Assembly: GCF_001668625.1 (NCBI RefSeq)
Contig: NZ_LZLJ01000016.1
Coordinates: 62,001 to 126,000 of the forward strand
DNA: 64,000 nucleotides
Origin: Mycobacterium sp. 1274756.6
GTDB taxonomy: Bacteria; Actinomycetota; Actinomycetes; Mycobacteriales; Mycobacteriaceae
Direction: 5' to 3'
In this document: positions 41,901-50,171 of the stretch, piece by piece
Numbering within the stretch: the stretch's first letter is position 1
Layout: the number at the start of each line of letters is the position of its first letter
Made by a program: the position numbers and the translations under genes
Notes under the pieces: model-generated
What the model saw: the letters and a program-made list of their open reading frames with translations, nothing else
What the model was told of the DNA's origin: nothing
The model's database searches: none

Positions 41901-42538
41901 ACGCGGATCTGGCCGAGGTCTACACCGCCTGGGGCGGGTTTGCCTACGGGCGCGGGCTGGACGGCGCGCCCGCCGCCGACGACATGAACCGCAACTATCG
42001 GCGGATCGTGGTGGCGGCCAAGAACACCGACACCCGCGAGCACGACATCGCCGACTCCGACGACTACTTCCAGTACCACGGCGGGATGGTCGCCACGGTG
42101 CGGGCGCTCACCGGCCGCGACCCCGCCGCCTACATCGGGGACAACACCCGCCCGGACGCGGTCCGCACCCGCACGCTGTCGGAGGAGACCACGCGGGTCT
42201 TCCGCGCCCGGGTGGTCAATCCGCGGTGGATGGCAGCGATGCGCAGACACGGCTACAAGGGGGCGTTCGAGATGGCCGCCACCGTCGACTACCTGTTCGG
42301 CTACGACGCGACCGCCCACGTGATGGCCGACTGGATGTACGAACAGCTCACCGAGAGCTACGTCTTCGACGACGAGAACCGCAAGTTCCTGGCCGAATCC
42401 AACCCGTGGGCCCTGCACGGCATGACCGAGCGGCTGCTGGAGGCCGCCGGCCGCGGCATGTGGGCCGCGCCGCCGGAGGACACCCTGGACCGGTTGCGTC
42501 AGGTGATGCTGGAGACCGAAGGCGACCTCGAGGGCTGA
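38939..42538 (+). CDS. cobN: Cobaltochelatase large subunit CobN
   Basis: A 1199-residue enzyme that inserts cobalt into hydrogenobyrinic acid a,c-diamide with CobS and CobT, or the ChlI/ChlD-like partners of actinobacteria. It is the BchH/CobN magnesium-chelatase large-subunit type: IVHLGKHGNLEWLPGK (about residues 521-536), LIYPFLVNDPGEGTQAKRR, and RISGFFRDAFPHVVAMLD in the C-terminal half. GTG 38939 is probably leaderless, with TAGGAA (38927-38932) 6 nt upstream, a weak -10. It is apart from the other cob genes and is transcribed away from the SnoaL-LuxR pair. No B12-riboswitch is seen in the 216-bp upstream gap. Confidence 0.95.
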   Translation: MSAAPEVTDATVLLLSTSDTDLITARASGAGYRWANPARLLDEELPELLAGVDVVVVRILGGYRAWEEGIDAVLASGVPAVLVSGEQSPDADLTDRSTVPAGIALQTHLYLAHGGVANLQQLHAFLSDTVLMTGIGFAPPVSTPTWGVTREPAEDGRPVVAVLYYRAQHLAGNTDYVDALCAAVEAAGGTPMPVFCASLRTAEPELLDTLGRADTMVVTVLAAGGTKPAGASAGGDDESWNVEHLAALDIPILQGLCLTTSRAQWEANDDGLSPLDVASQVAVPEFDGRIITVPFSFKEIDDEGLISYVADPERCARVAGLAVRHARLRAIPAADKRVALVFSAYPTKHARIGNAVGLDTPASAIAVLNALRAHGYRVGELPGVAAGDGDALMHTLIEHGGQDPDWLTEGQLAANPIRVPAADYRAWFATLPAGFAAAVEHHWGPPPGQLFVDYSRDPAGEIVIAALQADNVVVMVQPPRGFGENPVAIYHDPDLPPSHHYLAAYRWLGADFPDSFRADAIVHLGKHGNLEWLPGKTLGLSGSCGPDAALGDVPLIYPFLVNDPGEGTQAKRRAHAVLVDHLIPPMARAESYGDIARLEQLLDEHANIAALDPGKLPAIRQQIWTLIRAAKMDHDLGLEERPDDEQFDDMLLHVDGWLCEIKDVQIRDGLHILGQPPTGEQQLDLVLAILRSRQLFGGEQTVPGLRQALGLAEDGSAERVTVDEVEQQARALVAGLADRGWDPAAVNDLTDDPDVAAVLRFAATEVVPRLAGTAAEVDQVLRALDGRFIPAGPSGSPLRGLVNVLPTGRNFYSVDPKAIPSRLAWETGVAMADSLLARYHEDHGRWPESVGLSVWGTSAMRTAGDDIAEVLALLGVRPVWDDASRRVVDLEPIEPAELGRPRIDVTVRISGFFRDAFPHVVAMLDDAVQLVAGLDEPAEDNYVRAHTQADLAAHGDQRRATTRIFGSKPGTYGAGLLQLIDSRNWRDDADLAEVYTAWGGFAYGRGLDGAPAADDMNRNYRRIVVAAKNTDTREHDIADSDDYFQYHGGMVATVRALTGRDPAAYIGDNTRPDAVRTRTLSEETTRVFRARVVNPRWMAAMRRHGYKGAFEMAATVDYLFGYDATAHVMADWMYEQLTESYVFDDENRKFLAESNPWALHGMTERLLEAAGRGMWAAPPEDTLDRLRQVMLETEGDLEG

Positions 42539-42667
42539 CCGGCGGGCCGCGTCGGCGTCCCGCGGTCGCACCGGATTGCTGCTGGGCACACCGGCGAACA
42601 CTGGACACACCGCCGGTGATCGGGCGTAAAATTCCACACCACCTTCCGTGCGGAGGCAGGGGGTCCG

Positions 42668-45319
42668 GTGTCGGGTGACGCGGGGCCGCGGCTCGGCTGG
42701 CCGATCGTGGCCCGCGATGACGAGCTCCGCCAGGCGTTGGCGGCGCTCGACCCGAGCGCGGACTTTCGCGGGGCGGTGTTGTACGGCGCCAGCGGCGTCG
42801 GCAAATCGACGCTGGCGCGGGCGGTGGCCGGCAGCATCGAGGCGGCCGGCCGCCCGGTGCGGTATGCGGTCGGCACCGAAACCGGTCGGGCGGTGCCGCT
42901 GGGCGCGTTCTCCCGTGCGGTGACCGTCACCGTCACCAAGCAACCGGCGGCGATGTTGGCCGCGGCGCATGCCGCGCTGGCCGAAGCCGAGGACCTGACC
43001 GTCGTCGTCGACGACGCCCAGTTGCTCGACCCGCTTTCGGCCCTGCTGGTACACCAGCTGGTCACCGAGGGAGACGCCCGGGTGATCGCGACGATCGGAC
43101 CCGATGACGGCTTGCCCGACGCGGTCAGCGCGCTGGTGACCGACCGCCGGCTCCGGACCCTGCGCATCGAGGCGTTCACCGCCGAGCAGGTCGAGGAACT
43201 GGCCCGCGCGGTACTCGGCGGGCCGGTCGACGCCGGTCTGGTCGACGAGTTGTACCGGCGCACCGGCGGGAACCTGTTGCTACTGCGCGGATTGCTGAGC
43301 GCCGGGCGGGAGAGCGGGGTGCTGGTTTCGTCGGCGAGCGGCTGGCGGCTGCACGGGCCGCTGCGCCCCGGCCACGAACTCGATGACCTGCTGGAGTTCC
43401 GGCTGCGCTCCCTCGACTCCGCCGAACGGGAGGTGGTCGAAGCCCTCGCTGTCGGTGAACTGCTGGATTGGGACGTGCTGCGGGAACTCTGCGATGCGGC
43501 GGCGGCGGGCCGGCTGGAGCGGCGCGGGCTGATCCAGGTTTATGCCGACGGCTCGCACACGTTGGCGCGCCTGAACCACCCGATCATCGGTGATGCGGCC
43601 GTCAAGCTGGCCGGGGTGGTGCGGTGCCGTCAGCTGAACGGCCGGCTGGTGACCATCCTGCACACCAGGCTGCAGTCCGGTGGCGAACAGACTCGGCTAC
43701 CGGATGCGCGTGGGCGAATCCGGTTGGCGCAGTATGTTATCCGCAGCGATCTCGAACCGGATCTGGAGTTGGTCACCGCGGCGGCGGCCAGTGCGGTGGC
43801 GATGTCCGGGCTGGACAAGGGCGAGGAGCTGGCCCGGTTCGCCCTCGACCGCGGTGGCGGCTTGCCCGCCGCACTGGTGCTGGCCGAAGCACTCAGCTGG
43901 CAGGGCCGGGGACGGGAGGCGGACGCGGTTCTCGCCGGGATCGAACCGACCGGACCGGCCGAACAGGTGCGGTGGGGCTGCGCGCGCGCCGCCAACCTGT
44001 TCTGGGGTCTGGGCGACGTCGACGCGGCCCAGCGCCTGCTCGCCGGGATCGCGCCCGCCGCTGAGGCGGCGGTACTCGACGACGTGGTCGCCGCGCTGGG
44101 GGTTTCGTTCGCGTTCTTCGCCGGTGACGTCACGGCCGCGATCGACGCCGGACTGACGATCTGCGCGACGGACACCCACCACCGAGCGCTGGCCTGGACC
44201 GCGCTGACGATGTCCACCGCGTGGGCCTCGGCGTTGGTCGGCCGGTTCGGTGCGGCCAACCTGGCGGCGCGGGCGTCGCGGCCGATCGCCGAGCCGGGCC
44301 GCATCGGCATGCAACCACTGGCCACCGGATTGGCCGACGTCGTCGCCACCCTGGCGGCCGGCGACCTGCCCGGAGCGGAACAGCTCGCCCACCGCTACAG
44401 CGAATCGAGCGCCGGCGCACCCGGCGGCGACGCCATCATCGAAACGATGCGCGGTCGAGTGCTGGCCGCCCGCGGCGAGTTGGGTCCGGCGGCCGCCGCC
44501 TTCGCCAAGGCGGTGGCGTTGATGGCGCAGGGCTTCCCGCCGGGCTGGCTGATGCCCGTGGCGGCCTGGGCCGCCCAGACCGAAGGGGCCCGCGGCGCGG
44601 GCGGTGTCGCGGCGGAGTTGGTGCGCCTGGCGGAGCAGGCCGACGGCCCGCAGGTGGCGGTGTTCCGTCCGGAACTCGAACTGGCTCGCGCCTGGGAGCG
44701 CGCGGCCGCCAACGAGACCACCGCCGCGCAACAGCATGCGGCGACCGCGGCGCAGCTGGCGCGGCGCAGCGGGATGTGGATGCTCGAGATCGCGGCGCTG
44801 CATGCGGCCGTGCGATTCGGCGACCGGGCCCGGGCGGCCCGGCTGACGGAGCTGGCGGCGATCGTGGACACCCCGCTGGCGGCGGTGATGGCGGCCCAGG
44901 CGCGGGCCCTCACCGGCCACGAAGGCGACCTGCTGGACGCCGCCGCGGAGCGGTTCATCGAGCTCGGCGCGACCGCGTTGGCGGCCGACGCGGCGGCGCA
45001 GGCGGCGCGCGAACACGCCCGACGCGGCCAGTACAGCAAGGAACTCGGGTCCGCGGGCCGGGCGCACGCCCTGGCCGCCCGCTGCGACCTGCGGTCGCCC
45101 GCGGTGGTCGCCACCGCCCATCCGCTGCCGATCACCGACCGGGAGCGCGAAATCGCGATGCTGGCGGCGGCCGGGATGTCCAATCGCAAGATCGCGGACC
45201 AACTGTGCGTTTCGGTACGCACCATCGACGGGCACCTCTACCGCATCTTCACCAAGCTGGGTATCGAGCGGCGCAGCCAACTGTTGAGTCTGCTTGCCGC
45301 GCAACCACTGGCCGATTAG
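42668..45319 (+). CDS. Large ATP-binding LuxR regulator (LAL/MalT-like)
   Basis: An 883-residue regulator. The N-terminal ATPase has Walker A LYGASGVGKSTLA (about 39-51) and Walker B LTVVVDDAQLLDPLS (about 113-127). A long helical, TPR-like middle follows, then a C-terminal LuxR helix-turn-helix (ITDREREIAMLAAAGMSNRKIADQLCVSVRTIDGHLYRIFTKLGI). Such proteins usually switch on a pathway after binding an inducer and ATP. GTG 42668 has GGAGG upstream; TAAAAT (about 42627-42632) is a likely -10. It converges with SnoaL copy 2, which is 16 bp away. It opens the block inserted between cobN and the Rv2061c-like gene. Confidence 0.9.
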   Translation: MSGDAGPRLGWPIVARDDELRQALAALDPSADFRGAVLYGASGVGKSTLARAVAGSIEAAGRPVRYAVGTETGRAVPLGAFSRAVTVTVTKQPAAMLAAAHAALAEAEDLTVVVDDAQLLDPLSALLVHQLVTEGDARVIATIGPDDGLPDAVSALVTDRRLRTLRIEAFTAEQVEELARAVLGGPVDAGLVDELYRRTGGNLLLLRGLLSAGRESGVLVSSASGWRLHGPLRPGHELDDLLEFRLRSLDSAEREVVEALAVGELLDWDVLRELCDAAAAGRLERRGLIQVYADGSHTLARLNHPIIGDAAVKLAGVVRCRQLNGRLVTILHTRLQSGGEQTRLPDARGRIRLAQYVIRSDLEPDLELVTAAAASAVAMSGLDKGEELARFALDRGGGLPAALVLAEALSWQGRGREADAVLAGIEPTGPAEQVRWGCARAANLFWGLGDVDAAQRLLAGIAPAAEAAVLDDVVAALGVSFAFFAGDVTAAIDAGLTICATDTHHRALAWTALTMSTAWASALVGRFGAANLAARASRPIAEPGRIGMQPLATGLADVVATLAAGDLPGAEQLAHRYSESSAGAPGGDAIIETMRGRVLAARGELGPAAAAFAKAVALMAQGFPPGWLMPVAAWAAQTEGARGAGGVAAELVRLAEQADGPQVAVFRPELELARAWERAAANETTAAQQHAATAAQLARRSGMWMLEIAALHAAVRFGDRARAARLTELAAIVDTPLAAVMAAQARALTGHEGDLLDAAAERFIELGATALAADAAAQAAREHARRGQYSKELGSAGRAHALAARCDLRSPAVVATAHPLPITDREREIAMLAAAGMSNRKIADQLCVSVRTIDGHLYRIFTKLGIERRSQLLSLLAAQPLAD

Positions 45320-45335
45320 ACGCCGGGCGGTGCGC

Positions 45336-45716
45336 TCATCGCTGCAGTCTGGCCATCTTGGCGCTGTCGCTGTGAAACTCGCCGCGCACCGCCTTGCCGG
45401 ATCGGTCGAATTCAACGATGTTGACGAACGGTGCCTCCGCGCTGCCCCGATCGTTACCGAACCGGTGGGTGCCCAACACCACGACGTACGCCCCGGCATC
45501 GAGGTACTCGCGCGGTTCGAGGCTGAACGTCGACCAGTGCTCCGGCACCTGCGCCATCATCTCGACGATCGCGTCGCGGCTGTGTTTTTCGCCGCCGGGG
45601 GTGACCTCGTCGGAGGAGTACCACACCGCGTCGTGGGCGTAGAACTCCTTGAGGGCGGCCAGATCTCCACTGCGGAAAGCCTGGAAGGCAGAGCGCGCGG
45701 TATCGACGTTGGACAT
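45336..45716 (-). CDS. SnoaL-like (NTF2-fold) protein, copy 2
   Basis: A 126-residue NTF2-fold protein, paralogous to the one at 38342-38722. It starts MSNVDTARSAFQAFRSGDLAALKEFYAHDAVWYSSDEVTPGGE. ATG 45716 has GAGG upstream; the open frame extends 34 codons further but without family match. The gap to the divergent aldehyde dehydrogenase carries two strong palindromes. A role in the same oxidative pathway as the aldehyde dehydrogenase and monooxygenase is inferred from the neighbourhood only. Confidence 0.85.
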   Translation of the reverse strand: MSNVDTARSAFQAFRSGDLAALKEFYAHDAVWYSSDEVTPGGEKHSRDAIVEMMAQVPEHWSTFSLEPREYLDAGAYVVVLGTHRFGNDRGSAEAPFVNIVEFDRSGKAVRGEFHSDSAKMARLQR

Positions 45717-45786
45717 GGCAACCTCGTTTCGTTGCGACTGAATCCCCGGATTCGTCCACTGTTCTGGCCCGCGCAGGGGGTGGCTA

Positions 45787-45802
45787 GGGTAGCCCGCTAC
45801 CC
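45787..45802. promoter_or_regulatory. Candidate operator, proximal to SnoaL copy 2 (GGGTAGCCCGCTACCC)
   Basis: Seven-bp arms GGGTAGC and GCTACCC flank a central CC. Its centre is about 78 bp upstream of the SnoaL copy 2 ATG, the same spacing as the related site before copy 1. It is 38 bp, centre to centre, from the next palindrome. Confidence 0.6.
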
Positions 45803-45824
45803 GAGCGGGCGCGGGCACGCAGTG

Positions 45825-45840
45825 GGGTAGCCGGCTACCC
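45825..45840. promoter_or_regulatory. Candidate operator, proximal to aldehyde dehydrogenase (GGGTAGCCGGCTACCC)
   Basis: A perfect 16-bp palindrome whose centre is about 68 bp upstream of ATG 45901. Two almost identical sites in one divergent gap are what a dimeric regulator shared by both genes would use. The two LuxR proteins are the obvious candidates. Confidence 0.6.
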
Positions 45841-45900
45841 TACGGCGCGTCGGCGGCACGGCCGGATACTCAGCAGATCACGGAGATTCGGAGGCCGCTG

Positions 45901-47451
45901 ATGGCGATCGCACTGATCGACACCGTCAACCGCGCAACGGTGACGGTGCGTAACCCGATCGACGGAACGGTCGTGGGCGAAGTGCCGGACCACACCGGCG
46001 CCGCGGTGGCGGCGATGGCCGAGCGACTGCGCGACAGCCAACCCGAGTGGGAGGCGATCGGTCCGGCAAACCGCCGCAAATGGCTGCGAAGATTTCAGGA
46101 CTGGGTCCTCGACAACGCGGACCATCTCGCCGACGTGATCCAGGCGGAGAGCGGCAAGACCCGCGCCGAAGCCTGCACCGAACCGATCGTCGCCGCCGAC
46201 GTATTGCACTACTGGGCCGCCAACGCCAAGCGGTTCCTTGCCGATGACCGACCCCGGCAGCCCGGTCCGCTGGGGCTCACGAAGAAACTGATCACCGCCT
46301 ACCGGCCGTACCCGCTGGTCGCGGTGATCAGCCCGTGGAACTTCCCGCTCCTGCTCCCGGCCCTGGATGTGGTGCCGGCGCTCGCCGCGGGTGCGGTGGT
46401 GTTGCTCAAACCTTCGGAGTTGACCCCGTTTGCGGCGGTCGCCTTCGTGGACGGCTGGGCCGAGATCGGTGCTCCTCCGGTTCTGGCGCTGGCCACCGGC
46501 GCCGGTGCGACCGGCGCCGCGGTGCTCGCGCAGGCCGATTTCGTGCAGTTCACCGGCTCGACCGCCACCGGGCGGAAGATCGCGGTCGCCTGCGCGGAAC
46601 GACTCATCCCGCACAGCCTGGAGTTGGGTGGAAAAGACCCCGCCATCGTGCTGGCCGACGCCGACGTGGACCGCGCCGCCAACGGCATCGCCTGGGGCGG
46701 GATGGCCAACTCGGGCCAGGTGTGCATCTCGGTGGAGCGGGTCTACGTCGAGGCGCCGGTCTACGACGAGTTCGTCGCCAAGCTCACCGCGGCCGTCGCG
46801 ACGTTGCGGCAGGGCCGCGACGGCGGTCGCTGCGATCACGACGTGGGCCCGCTGGCCAGCACGGCGCAGTGCGCCATCGTGCAGCGCCACGTCGAGGAGG
46901 CCGTCGCCGCCGGGGCCGTGGTGGCCACCGGGGGCCGGCCGACCGGCGTCGGCACCTTCTTCCAGCCCACCGTGCTGGTCGACGTCACCCAGGCGATGAC
47001 CTGTATGACCGAGGAGACGTTCGGCCCCACCCTGCCGGTGCTGAAGGTCGCCGACGAGGAGGAAGCGATCCGGTTGGCCAACGATTCCTGCTACGGGCTG
47101 TCGGCCACCGTGTGGACCGCCGACAAGCGGCGCGGCGAGCGGGTGGCGCGCCGGTTGCAGGCCGGCGGAGTCAACGTCAACGACGTATGGAGCAACGCCT
47201 TCGCGCACGCCCTGCCGATGGCCGGCTGGAAACAGTCCGGCATCGGAGCCCGCTCCGGTGGCGCGGCCGGCATCCGCAAATACTGCCGGCCGCAAGCCAT
47301 CACCGTGCCGCGGACGCCGACCGGCAGCCGAGAGCCGCTGTGGTTCCCGTCCACGCCCCGCCGGACGCGGGTCGCGCTGGGCGTCTTCCGGCTGACCGCG
47401 GCGCGCGGACGGCGCCGATTCGGCTTCACCCGCCGGGGTGCCGCCCGATGA
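45901..47451 (+). CDS. NAD(P)-dependent aldehyde dehydrogenase
   Basis: A 516-residue aldehyde dehydrogenase-superfamily enzyme oxidising an aldehyde to the acid. Catalytic residues are all present: Asn147 (SPWNFP), Glu241 (LELGGKDP), Cys275 (NSGQVCIS) and Glu372 (EETFGP). The style is closest to succinate-semialdehyde-type enzymes, but the substrate is not readable from sequence. An extra Arg-rich tail of about 45 residues follows the usual end. ATG 45901 has GGAGG upstream. The monooxygenase gene follows in the same direction, about 100 bp on, suggesting ketone or alkane-derived ester breakdown. Confidence 0.92.
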   Translation: MAIALIDTVNRATVTVRNPIDGTVVGEVPDHTGAAVAAMAERLRDSQPEWEAIGPANRRKWLRRFQDWVLDNADHLADVIQAESGKTRAEACTEPIVAADVLHYWAANAKRFLADDRPRQPGPLGLTKKLITAYRPYPLVAVISPWNFPLLLPALDVVPALAAGAVVLLKPSELTPFAAVAFVDGWAEIGAPPVLALATGAGATGAAVLAQADFVQFTGSTATGRKIAVACAERLIPHSLELGGKDPAIVLADADVDRAANGIAWGGMANSGQVCISVERVYVEAPVYDEFVAKLTAAVATLRQGRDGGRCDHDVGPLASTAQCAIVQRHVEEAVAAGAVVATGGRPTGVGTFFQPTVLVDVTQAMTCMTEETFGPTLPVLKVADEEEAIRLANDSCYGLSATVWTADKRRGERVARRLQAGGVNVNDVWSNAFAHALPMAGWKQSGIGARSGGAAGIRKYCRPQAITVPRTPTGSREPLWFPSTPRRTRVALGVFRLTAARGRRRFGFTRRGAAR

Positions 47452-47554
47452 CGCAGGCCCCCCGACCCACCGGAACCGGGTGATCGGCGCCCGGCCCGGA
47501 TCAACCGTGGCATCATCGGCGGCAGCACCCGGCTTCGTCCGGCGGGAGGATCAG

Positions 47555-49015
47555 ATGGTGCCCAGCACAGTTCGACCGGTGCGCGTCGCGATCATCGGGG
47601 CCGGCATGTCGGGGCTGTGCATGGCGATGAAGCTGCGTGACGTCGGCATCGACTCCTTCACCGTCTTCGAACAGGCCGACGACGTCGGCGGAACCTGGCG
47701 GGACAACACCTACCCGGGGCTGACCTGCGACGTGCCGTCCCGCTATTACAGCTACTCGTTTCGGCCGAACCCGGACTGGTCGCGGCTGCTGCCGCCGGGA
47801 CACGAGATCCAGGCGTATTTCCGGCAGGTCGCCGACGAGCGCGGTCTGCGGCCCCACATCCGGTTCGGCACCGCGGTGACCGCGGCGCACTACCGCGATC
47901 AGCGCTGGTGGCTGACCGCCGCCGATGGCGACGAGGAAGCCTTCGACGTGCTGGTGACCGCCACCGGGGTGCTGCGGATTCCCCGCTACCCCGACATCGC
48001 CGGCCGGGAGTCCTTCGCCGGACCGGCGTTTCACTCCGCCCGCTGGGATCACACGGTGTCGCTGCCGGACAAGCGGATCGGGGTGATCGGCACCGGGTCG
48101 ACCGGGGTGCAGATCGTCGCCGAACTCGGCGGCAACGTGCGGCAGTTGACCATGTTCCAGCGCACCCCGCAGTGGATCTACCCGATGCCCAACCCGCGCT
48201 ACTCGGCGCTGAGCCGCGCGGTGCTGCGCCGGTGGCCGGCGTTGAGCGCGGTGGGCTACCGCGGCTGGGGCACCTTCTTCCGGTCCCTGTTCGGGCGGGC
48301 GGTGGTCCAACCCGGACTCCAGCGGCGCATCGTGCAAGCCGTGTGCCGGTGGAATCTGCGCCTGTCGGTGCGCGACCCGCAGCTGCGCGCCAAGCTGACC
48401 CCGACCGACCAGCCGATGTGCAAGCGGTTGATCGCCGCCGCAAACTTCTACCGGGCGGTGCAGCGACCCGGCGTGCAGCTGGTCACCGAGTCGATCGACC
48501 GGATCGAACCGCAAGGCGTGGTCACCGCCGACGGCACCCGGCACGAACTGGACGTGCTTGTCTACGCCACCGGATTCGACGCCCGGGCCTACGTGCGCCC
48601 ACTGGCGGTGACCGGCGAGGGCGGCCGCACCCTCGAGGAGGTGTGGGCCGACGGGCCGCACGCCTACCGCTCGGTGGCGGTGCCGGGTTTCCCGAACCTG
48701 TTCATGCTGATGGGACCGCATTCACCGATCGGCAACCAGTCGCTGGTGCCGATCGCCGAGGACCAGGCGGACTACGCGCTGTGGTGGATCACCCGGATCC
48801 GCGACGGTCGATTCACCACCGCCGCCCCCACCGCGCAGGCCACCGAGCGCTACAACCAGGAGATGAAAGCCGCTATGCCGCAGACGGTCTGGGTGACCGG
48901 CTGCAACAGCTGGTATCTGGGCGCGGACGGGCTGCCCGAACTGTTCCCGTGGACACCGCAACGACACCGCGAATTGCTGCGCCGGCCTGAGCTCACCGAT
49001 TTCGACGTCCGCTGA
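47555..49015 (+). CDS. Type I Baeyer-Villiger flavin monooxygenase
   Basis: A 486-residue FAD/NADPH enzyme that inserts oxygen next to a ketone. The FAD motif is IIGAGMSGL (GAGMSG at 15-20). The Baeyer-Villiger fingerprint FxGxxxHxxxW is exact in FAGPAFHSARWD (154-165). The second Rossmann motif IGVIGTGSTGVQIV follows at about 175-188, and a downstream ATGFD marks the C-terminal flavin site. ATG 47555 has GGGAGGA just upstream. It resembles EthA/MymA-type mycobacterial enzymes in family, with unknown substrate, and is probably co-transcribed with the aldehyde dehydrogenase. Confidence 0.92.
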   Translation: MVPSTVRPVRVAIIGAGMSGLCMAMKLRDVGIDSFTVFEQADDVGGTWRDNTYPGLTCDVPSRYYSYSFRPNPDWSRLLPPGHEIQAYFRQVADERGLRPHIRFGTAVTAAHYRDQRWWLTAADGDEEAFDVLVTATGVLRIPRYPDIAGRESFAGPAFHSARWDHTVSLPDKRIGVIGTGSTGVQIVAELGGNVRQLTMFQRTPQWIYPMPNPRYSALSRAVLRRWPALSAVGYRGWGTFFRSLFGRAVVQPGLQRRIVQAVCRWNLRLSVRDPQLRAKLTPTDQPMCKRLIAAANFYRAVQRPGVQLVTESIDRIEPQGVVTADGTRHELDVLVYATGFDARAYVRPLAVTGEGGRTLEEVWADGPHAYRSVAVPGFPNLFMLMGPHSPIGNQSLVPIAEDQADYALWWITRIRDGRFTTAAPTAQATERYNQEMKAAMPQTVWVTGCNSWYLGADGLPELFPWTPQRHRELLRRPELTDFDVR

Positions 49016-49020
49016 CCCGG

Positions 49021-49026
49021 TAGATT
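49021..49026 (+). promoter_or_regulatory. Leaderless promoter of the Rv2061c-like gene (-10 TAGATT)
   Basis: TAGATT lies 7 nt before GTG 49034, with no Shine-Dalgarno sequence. It starts 5 nt after the monooxygenase stop and separates the syntenic gene from the inserted block. Confidence 0.55.
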
Positions 49027-49033
49027 GGCCGGC

Positions 49034-49414
49034 GTGGCTCCAACGTTTGCCGATCTGTCCAAAGCCGATTACCTGCTGCTGACCACGTTCACCAAGGACG
49101 GTCGGCCCAAACCGACCCCGATCTGGGCCGCGCCCGACGGCGACCGACTGCTGGTGATCACCCGCGCCGACGCCTGGAAGGTCAAGCGGATCCGCAACAC
49201 CGCCCGGGTGACCCTGGCCGTGTGCGACGTGCGGGGCCGGCCCAAAAGCGCGGCGACCGAGGCCGTCGCCGCCATCCTCGACCAAGCTGAGACCGGGGCC
49301 GTCTACGACGCGCTCGGCAAGCGCTACGGATTGATGGGGCGGGCGTTCAACTTCGTGAGCAAACTGCGCGGCGGCATGCGCCACAACATCGGCCTGGAGC
49401 TCCGGGCCGCCTAA
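49034..49414 (+). CDS. PPOX-class F420-type split-barrel protein (Rv2061c-like)
   Basis: A 126-residue flavin/F420-binding split-barrel protein of the PPOX class. Blocks are YLLLTTFTKDGRPKPTPIWAA, VKRIRNTARVTLAVCDVRG and AVYDALGKRYGLMGR. In Mtb the homologue is directly beside cobN, so its distance here marks the insertion between them. GTG 49034 is fixed by the leaderless promoter. Its stop overlaps the dienelactone hydrolase stop on the other strand. Confidence 0.88.
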   Translation: MAPTFADLSKADYLLLTTFTKDGRPKPTPIWAAPDGDRLLVITRADAWKVKRIRNTARVTLAVCDVRGRPKSAATEAVAAILDQAETGAVYDALGKRYGLMGRAFNFVSKLRGGMRHNIGLELRAA

Positions 49415-50106
49415 GCGGGCAGGTGCTCGCCGAAGAAAGCGAACACCCGCCGCCAGGCGTCCTCGGTGGCCGCCTCGTTGTAGCCGAACCCGGCGATCCG
49501 CAACAGCGGCTGAGCGGGCAGTTGGTTGGCGAAGCTGTGTCCGGCACCGGGATAGACCTTGATGTCGGCGCGGACGCCGTTGGCCGCGACGGCGCGCTGC
49601 AGCCGGGCCGGAGCCCCGATGCCATAGAGGTCGCGCCGGCCGAAGCTGGCCACGACCGGGCACGCACCGCTGAGCGTTTCGTCGAGATGGCGGGGCAGCG
49701 GCGTGCCGTAGAAGGGCGCCGCCGCGGCGAAGCCCTGCGGCGCGAGCACCAGCGCGAACTGCCCGCCCATGCAGAATCCGGCCACCGCGACCCGCCCGGA
49801 GCACTCCGGCAGCGCCTGCAGATGGTCGCGGGCGGCCAGAATGTCGTCGAGGGCGCGGCCCCGCTGGGTCAGTAGCTCGCGGAAGACCCGGGGGATGCAG
49901 CGGGCCCGCCCGCCGCGGGCGTACAGGTTCGGGGTGATGGCCAGATAACCCGCCGCTGCGATGCGCGCCGAGATCGCTTCCTTGTCCGGGCCGTAACCGA
50001 ACGCGTCGTGGACCACCACCACCCCGGGGAAGGGGCCGTCGCCGGCGGGTCGGTCCAACAGGGCGTCGATCGGCCCGTCCGGGCAGTCCACGGTGATAGT
50101 CGTCAC
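49411..50106 (-). CDS. Dienelactone hydrolase family protein (Rv2054-like)
   Basis: A 231-residue alpha/beta hydrolase with a Cys-Asp-His triad: Cys112 (AGFCMGGQ), Asp159 (FGRRDLYG) and His190 (GAGHSF). Family members hydrolyse dienelactones or related esters. It has no signal peptide. It converges with the Rv2061c-like gene by a 4-bp overlap and is divergent from fxsA. Confidence 0.9.
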   Translation of the reverse strand: MTTITVDCPDGPIDALLDRPAGDGPFPGVVVVHDAFGYGPDKEAISARIAAAGYLAITPNLYARGGRARCIPRVFRELLTQRGRALDDILAARDHLQALPECSGRVAVAGFCMGGQFALVLAPQGFAAAAPFYGTPLPRHLDETLSGACPVVASFGRRDLYGIGAPARLQRAVAANGVRADIKVYPGAGHSFANQLPAQPLLRIAGFGYNEAATEDAWRRVFAFFGEHLPA

Positions 50107-50171
50107 ACCGTCAACCTAGGGGCTCGGCTCCCGCGGCGGAACCCCGGCACGCCGTCCGACGTTGTCACTGC

